A DNA stretch of 64,000 nt. Source: Pseudobythopirellula maris. Its GTDB lineage: Bacteria > Planctomycetota > Planctomycetia > Pirellulales > Lacipirellulaceae. The stretch lies in NCBI RefSeq assembly GCF_007859945.1, contig NZ_SJPQ01000004.1:124001-188000 (forward strand), written 5' to 3'. Below are positions 61,365 through 64,000 of this stretch, piece after piece; the first letter of the stretch is position 1, and every line of letters begins with the position of its first letter. The position numbers and the translations under genes were made by a program. The notes under the pieces are model-generated. The model had not been told where the DNA came from. It saw only the letters and a list, made by a program, of their open reading frames with translations, and did no database searches.

Positions 61365-61940
61365 GTACTTCGCCAGCAGGTCGGTCTCGATGTTCACCCG
61401 GTCGCCGACCCCGCGGGCGCCGATGGTCGTGGCGCCCAGGGTGTGGGGGATCAGGGCGACGGAGAAGCGGCCCCCCTCCTTGTTGTCTTCCACATCGACC
61501 AGCGTGAGGCTCACGCCGTCGACCGCCACCGAGCCCTTGCTCGCCATCTGGCGGATCTGCTCGGCGGGGACCTGGAAGTAAAACTTGGCCCACTCGCTGT
61601 CTTCCTCGCGGGCGTCGACCACGCCGACACAGTCGACATGCCCCGCCACGTAATGCCCGCCAAGCTGGTCGCCGGCCCGCAGCGACGGCTCGAGATTGAC
61701 CCGGTCGCCCGCCTTCAGCTCGCCGAGCGTGGTGCGGGAGAGCGTCTCCTCGCCCGCCTGGAACGCCATGTCCACGCCCTCGCGGGCGACCACCGTCAGG
61801 CAGCAACCGTTCACACTAACGCTGTCGCCCAGCGCGACCGCCTCGGCGATCGCCCGATCGCGCACCGTGAGGCGCACACCGGGCCCCTCGGGCTCGATGG
61901 CGACGACTTCGGCGAGTGATTGAACAAGGCCGGTGAACAT
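61338..61940 (-). CDS. ribE: Riboflavin synthase, alpha chain
   Basis: This enzyme makes riboflavin and a pyrimidine from two 6,7-dimethyl-8-ribityllumazine. The 200-residue protein has the two internal lumazine-binding repeats: MFTGLVQSLAEV, VNGCCLTVV, GDRVNLEP, then HYVAGHVDCVGVV, SVAVDGVSLTLVDV, GDRVNIETD. Start ATG 61940 with the canonical MFTG. Other rib genes are not nearby, and no FMN riboswitch is visible upstream (61941-62056). Its stop is followed by the tandem copies of its own end. Confidence 0.95.
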   Translation of the reverse strand: MFTGLVQSLAEVVAIEPEGPGVRLTVRDRAIAEAVALGDSVSVNGCCLTVVAREGVDMAFQAGEETLSRTTLGELKAGDRVNLEPSLRAGDQLGGHYVAGHVDCVGVVDAREEDSEWAKFYFQVPAEQIRQMASKGSVAVDGVSLTLVDVEDNKEGGRFSVALIPHTLGATTIGARGVGDRVNIETDLLAKYVERQLAAR

Positions 61941-61944
61941 GGGG

Positions 61945-62050
61945 GGGAGCTTTCAGCGATCAGCTTTCAGCGGTCAGTTTTCTTGTAATCCCCTTCCCCT
62001 GGTTGGGAGGGGCTTAGGGAGCTGACAGCTGAACGCTGACAGCTGACCGC
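61945..62050. repeat. TCAGC/GCTGA palindromic repeat cluster
   Basis: GGGAGCTTTCAGCGATCAGC with related TTTCAGCGGTCAG on the left side, then GCTGACAGCTGAACGCTGACA on the right side in inverse sense. The left part is shared word for word with the repeat in the mod gene (38759). A GC-rich CCCCTTCCCC/GGGGAGGGG-like hairpin lies in the middle (61991-62018). Confidence 0.6.
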
Positions 62051-62056
62051 TTCTCA

Positions 62057-63511
62057 TCACTTAATCACCGGGCAGATATCAAACCACTGCCGGCCTTCTT
62101 GGTACATCCACTCGGTGCTCTCTTCCGGACCCCAGAAGCCGGGGTCGTACATGTAGAGCGTCGGGCGGTCGCGTTCGGCCCAGGCATGAAGGATCGGGTC
62201 GCAGATCGCCCAGGCGGCCTCGACCTCGTCGGCGCGTGCGAACAGGCTCGCGTCGCCCTCGAGCGCGTCGAGCAGCAGCCGTTCGTACGCCTCGGGCATC
62301 GTGCCGCGAAACTCGCGCTGGTAGTTGAAGTCGAGGTCGGTCTGACGCATCTTCATGCCCTGGTCGGGCACTTTGGTCTCGAAGTGCATCTGGATCCCCT
62401 CGTTCGGCTGCACCTGGATCACGAGCCGGTTCGCCTCGGACACGCTGCGCGGGCCGTCGTCGAACAGCATGTGCGGCGGCTCGCGGAACTGGATCACGAT
62501 CTGCGTCGTGCGGCAGCTCATCGCCTTGCCGCTCCTGAGGTAGAACGGCACGCCCTGCCAACGCCAGTTGTCGATCGACAGCTTCATCGCGGCGAACGTC
62601 GCCGTGCGGCTGCGGGCGTCGACCCCTTCCTCCGCGGTGTAGCCGCGGTACTGGCCGCGCATCGTGCTGGTCTTCACCTCGTCGGCCGACATCGTGCGGA
62701 CCGCCTGCAGCACTTTCACCTTCTCGTCGCGCACCGGGTCGGCGGCGTAGCGGATGGGGGCCTCCATCGCCGTGATCATCAGCAGCTGCAAGATGTGGTT
62801 CTGGAACATGTCGCGCACCACGCCGGCCGAGTCGTAGTAGCCGGCCCGCTTGCCGACCTCCACCTCCTCGGCCACGGTGATCTGCACGTGGTCGATGTAG
62901 TTGCGGTTCCAGACCGGCTCGAAGATGGTGTTGGCGAACCGCAGCACCATCAGGTTCTGCACCGTCTCTTTGCCGAGGTAGTGGTCGATGCGGTAGACCT
63001 GGTGCTCGTCGAACGCGCAGTGGACGGTCTTGTTCAGCTCGCGGGCCGAGGCGCCGTCGGTGCCGAACGGCTTCTCGATCACGACGCGGCGCTCGCCGTT
63101 CGTCTCGTCGGCCAAGCCCGCCTTGCCCAACCGCTCGCACGCCTGCCCGTAGAACCGCGGCGCGGTCGACAGGTAATAGACGCGCGTCGAAGGCTCGCCC
63201 CCTTCGAGCTCGTCGAGGAAAGCGGCGAGCTTCGCGAAATCCTCGTCCTGGCCGATGTCGCCCGGCTGGTAGTAGATGCTCTGCGAGAACTCTTCCCAGA
63301 GGGCGGCGTCGAACAGGTCGCCGGTAAACTTTGCGGTGGTCTCGGTGAGCTCCTTGCGCCAATCCTCGTGCGAGAAGGGCGTGCGGCTCACGCCGACGAT
63401 CTTGGCGTCCTCCGGCAGCCGCCCCTTGCGCCGCAGGTTGTAGAGCGCGGGGATCAGCTTGCGGCTGGTGAGGTCGCCGGAGGCGCCGAAGATGACAAAC
63501 GTGTGGGGCAT
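62057..63511 (-). CDS. zwf: Glucose-6-phosphate 1-dehydrogenase
   Basis: First step of the oxidative pentose phosphate pathway: glucose-6-phosphate and NADP+ to 6-phosphogluconolactone. The 484-residue length is normal. N-terminal Rossmann motif FVIFGASGDLTSRKLIPALY; substrate-binding RIDHYLGKETVQN with the catalytic His region; EKPFGTD; QNHILQLL. ATG at 63511 follows the dinucleotide site motif by 3 codons, so it is the true start. Next gene upstream is gnd, the third enzyme of the pathway, read in the same direction with a 94-base palindrome between. Confidence 0.96.
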   Translation of the reverse strand: MPHTFVIFGASGDLTSRKLIPALYNLRRKGRLPEDAKIVGVSRTPFSHEDWRKELTETTAKFTGDLFDAALWEEFSQSIYYQPGDIGQDEDFAKLAAFLDELEGGEPSTRVYYLSTAPRFYGQACERLGKAGLADETNGERRVVIEKPFGTDGASARELNKTVHCAFDEHQVYRIDHYLGKETVQNLMVLRFANTIFEPVWNRNYIDHVQITVAEEVEVGKRAGYYDSAGVVRDMFQNHILQLLMITAMEAPIRYAADPVRDEKVKVLQAVRTMSADEVKTSTMRGQYRGYTAEEGVDARSRTATFAAMKLSIDNWRWQGVPFYLRSGKAMSCRTTQIVIQFREPPHMLFDDGPRSVSEANRLVIQVQPNEGIQMHFETKVPDQGMKMRQTDLDFNYQREFRGTMPEAYERLLLDALEGDASLFARADEVEAAWAICDPILHAWAERDRPTLYMYDPGFWGPEESTEWMYQEGRQWFDICPVIK

Positions 63512-63517
63512 GGGGGA

Positions 63518-63600
63518 TTAACCACAGAGAGCACAGAGGACACAGAGAAAAACACAGAGAGCACTCTCCGTGCTCTCTGTGTTCTCTGTGGTGAACTACT
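63518..63600. repeat. ACCACAGAGAGCACAGAG inverted repeat
   Basis: The sequence ACCACAGAGAGCACAGAGGA (from 63521) and its inverse (CTCTCTGTG... ending TCTCTGTGGT, around 63575-63593) fill the gap between zwf and gnd and fold to a long hairpin with a short centre. The same motif is a common dispersed repeat in planctomycete genomes (from general knowledge). Confidence 0.75.
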
Positions 63601-63605
63601 AAGCC

Positions 63606-64000
63606 TCACGAAGGGTCCTTACGCAGATCAAGCCACTCCGTGTGGAACATCTCCCCACGCGGCTTGTCGACGCGCTCGTAGGTGTGGGCGCCGAAGTAGT
63701 CGCGTTGGGCTTGCAGCAGGTTGGCCGGCACGGTCTCGCGGCGGAAGCCGTCGTAGTACGCCAGCGCGGTGTAGAACGCCGGGGTCGGGATGCCCAAGAG
63801 CGCGGCCTGCGACACCACGTGCCGCCAGGCGTCTTGCGCCTTGTCGACCGCCTCGCCGAAGTACGGCGCCAACAGCAGGTTTTCGAGCTTCGGGTTGGCG
63901 TCGAACGCCTCTTTGATGCGGTCGAGGAACACCGCCCGGATGATGCAGCCGCCACGCCACAGCATCGCGCAGTCGCCGTAGTTAAGCGGCCAATCGTGCT
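63606..64000 (-). CDS. gnd: 6-phosphogluconate dehydrogenase, C-terminal part (window edge)
   Basis: The last ~131 residues of 6-phosphogluconate dehydrogenase, which makes ribulose-5-phosphate, CO2 and NADPH. The visible frame opens in the window edge with HDWPLNYGDCAMLWRGGCII, then IRAVFLDRIKEAFDANP, and ends TYERVDKPRGEMFHTEW, the conserved C-terminal tail. The N-terminal NADP domain lies beyond 64000. The gene precedes zwf in the same direction; the pair supplies NADPH. Confidence 0.95.
   Translation of the reverse strand, partial: HDWPLNYGDCAMLWRGGCIIRAVFLDRIKEAFDANPKLENLLLAPYFGEAVDKAQDAWRHVVSQAALLGIPTPAFYTALAYYDGFRRETVPANLLQAQRDYFGAHTYERVDKPRGEMFHTEWLDLRKDPS

Noticed and set aside
61186-61806. 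206-residue frame overlapping ribE and its tail repeats
   Set aside because: Arg/Gly-rich out-of-frame reading of ribE; the repeat period being a multiple of three keeps it open by chance.
61941-62056. FMN riboswitch before ribE
   Set aside because: None of the conserved FMN-aptamer blocks were seen; the segment is a palindromic repeat cluster.

Overview
The window is high-GC chromosomal DNA, most likely from a planctomycete (order Pirellulales level; inferred, not proven). Pointers are the many secreted proteins of modest length, a GH78 rhamnosidase, a secretin-N-like protein without a channel, a Ser/Thr kinase with a zinc-ribbon tail, and abundant palindromic intergenic repeats. Shine-Dalgarno sequences are weak before many genes.

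Left chromosomal part (1-26300): the end of a TIGR04222-type membrane protein; leuA preceded by a complete-looking leucine attenuator (promoter, 18-codon Leu-rich leader peptide, terminator); a Ca2+/Na+ exchanger; a His-rich lipoprotein; a periplasmic binding protein; a long secretin-N-like protein; rtcB; a CPXCG zinc protein; PPK2; a PQQ-type beta-propeller; a Ser/Thr kinase with an adjacent PP2C phosphatase; GH78 and a GH32-like protein separated by three tandem hairpin elements; then a small regulatory block (possible CsrA-like barrel protein, DksA/TraR zinc finger, Arg/Tyr-rich secreted protein, second exchanger).

Central part (26334-48158): a 21.8-kb integrative element in tRNA-Arg(TCT). 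A 50-bp direct repeat, the 3' part of the tRNA, bounds it on both sides. It carries a tyrosine recombinase whose reading frame runs through the attachment site, an AlpA/excisionase-like HTH protein translationally coupled to a Prim-Pol/DUF3987 replication protein, and an unknown gene. Its cargo looks like antiviral defence: a tight operon of a type III-like restriction helicase, a GmrSD-like DUF262/HNH protein, a beta-class DNA methyltransferase and a PD-(D/E)XK-like protein, plus an opposing 2122-residue DUF4011-helicase-Vsr-like protein with a transglutaminase-like segment near its N terminus. Paired 12-bp-spaced GTGCAGCGC sites near both ends look like integrase arm sites.

Right chromosomal part (48159-64000): a putative sigma-54 promoter, a 48-residue membrane peptide, a PAS histidine kinase and a sigma-54 activator, then an Rnk-like regulator; a metallophosphoesterase; a polysaccharide/surface-glycan group (GT4, GT2, two methyltransferases); an NCS1-type permease with a small membrane protein; rsmA, ribE (whose 3' end has been tandemly copied four times), zwf and the end of gnd.

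Coordinates of starts are judged by eye; 3' ends are firm.
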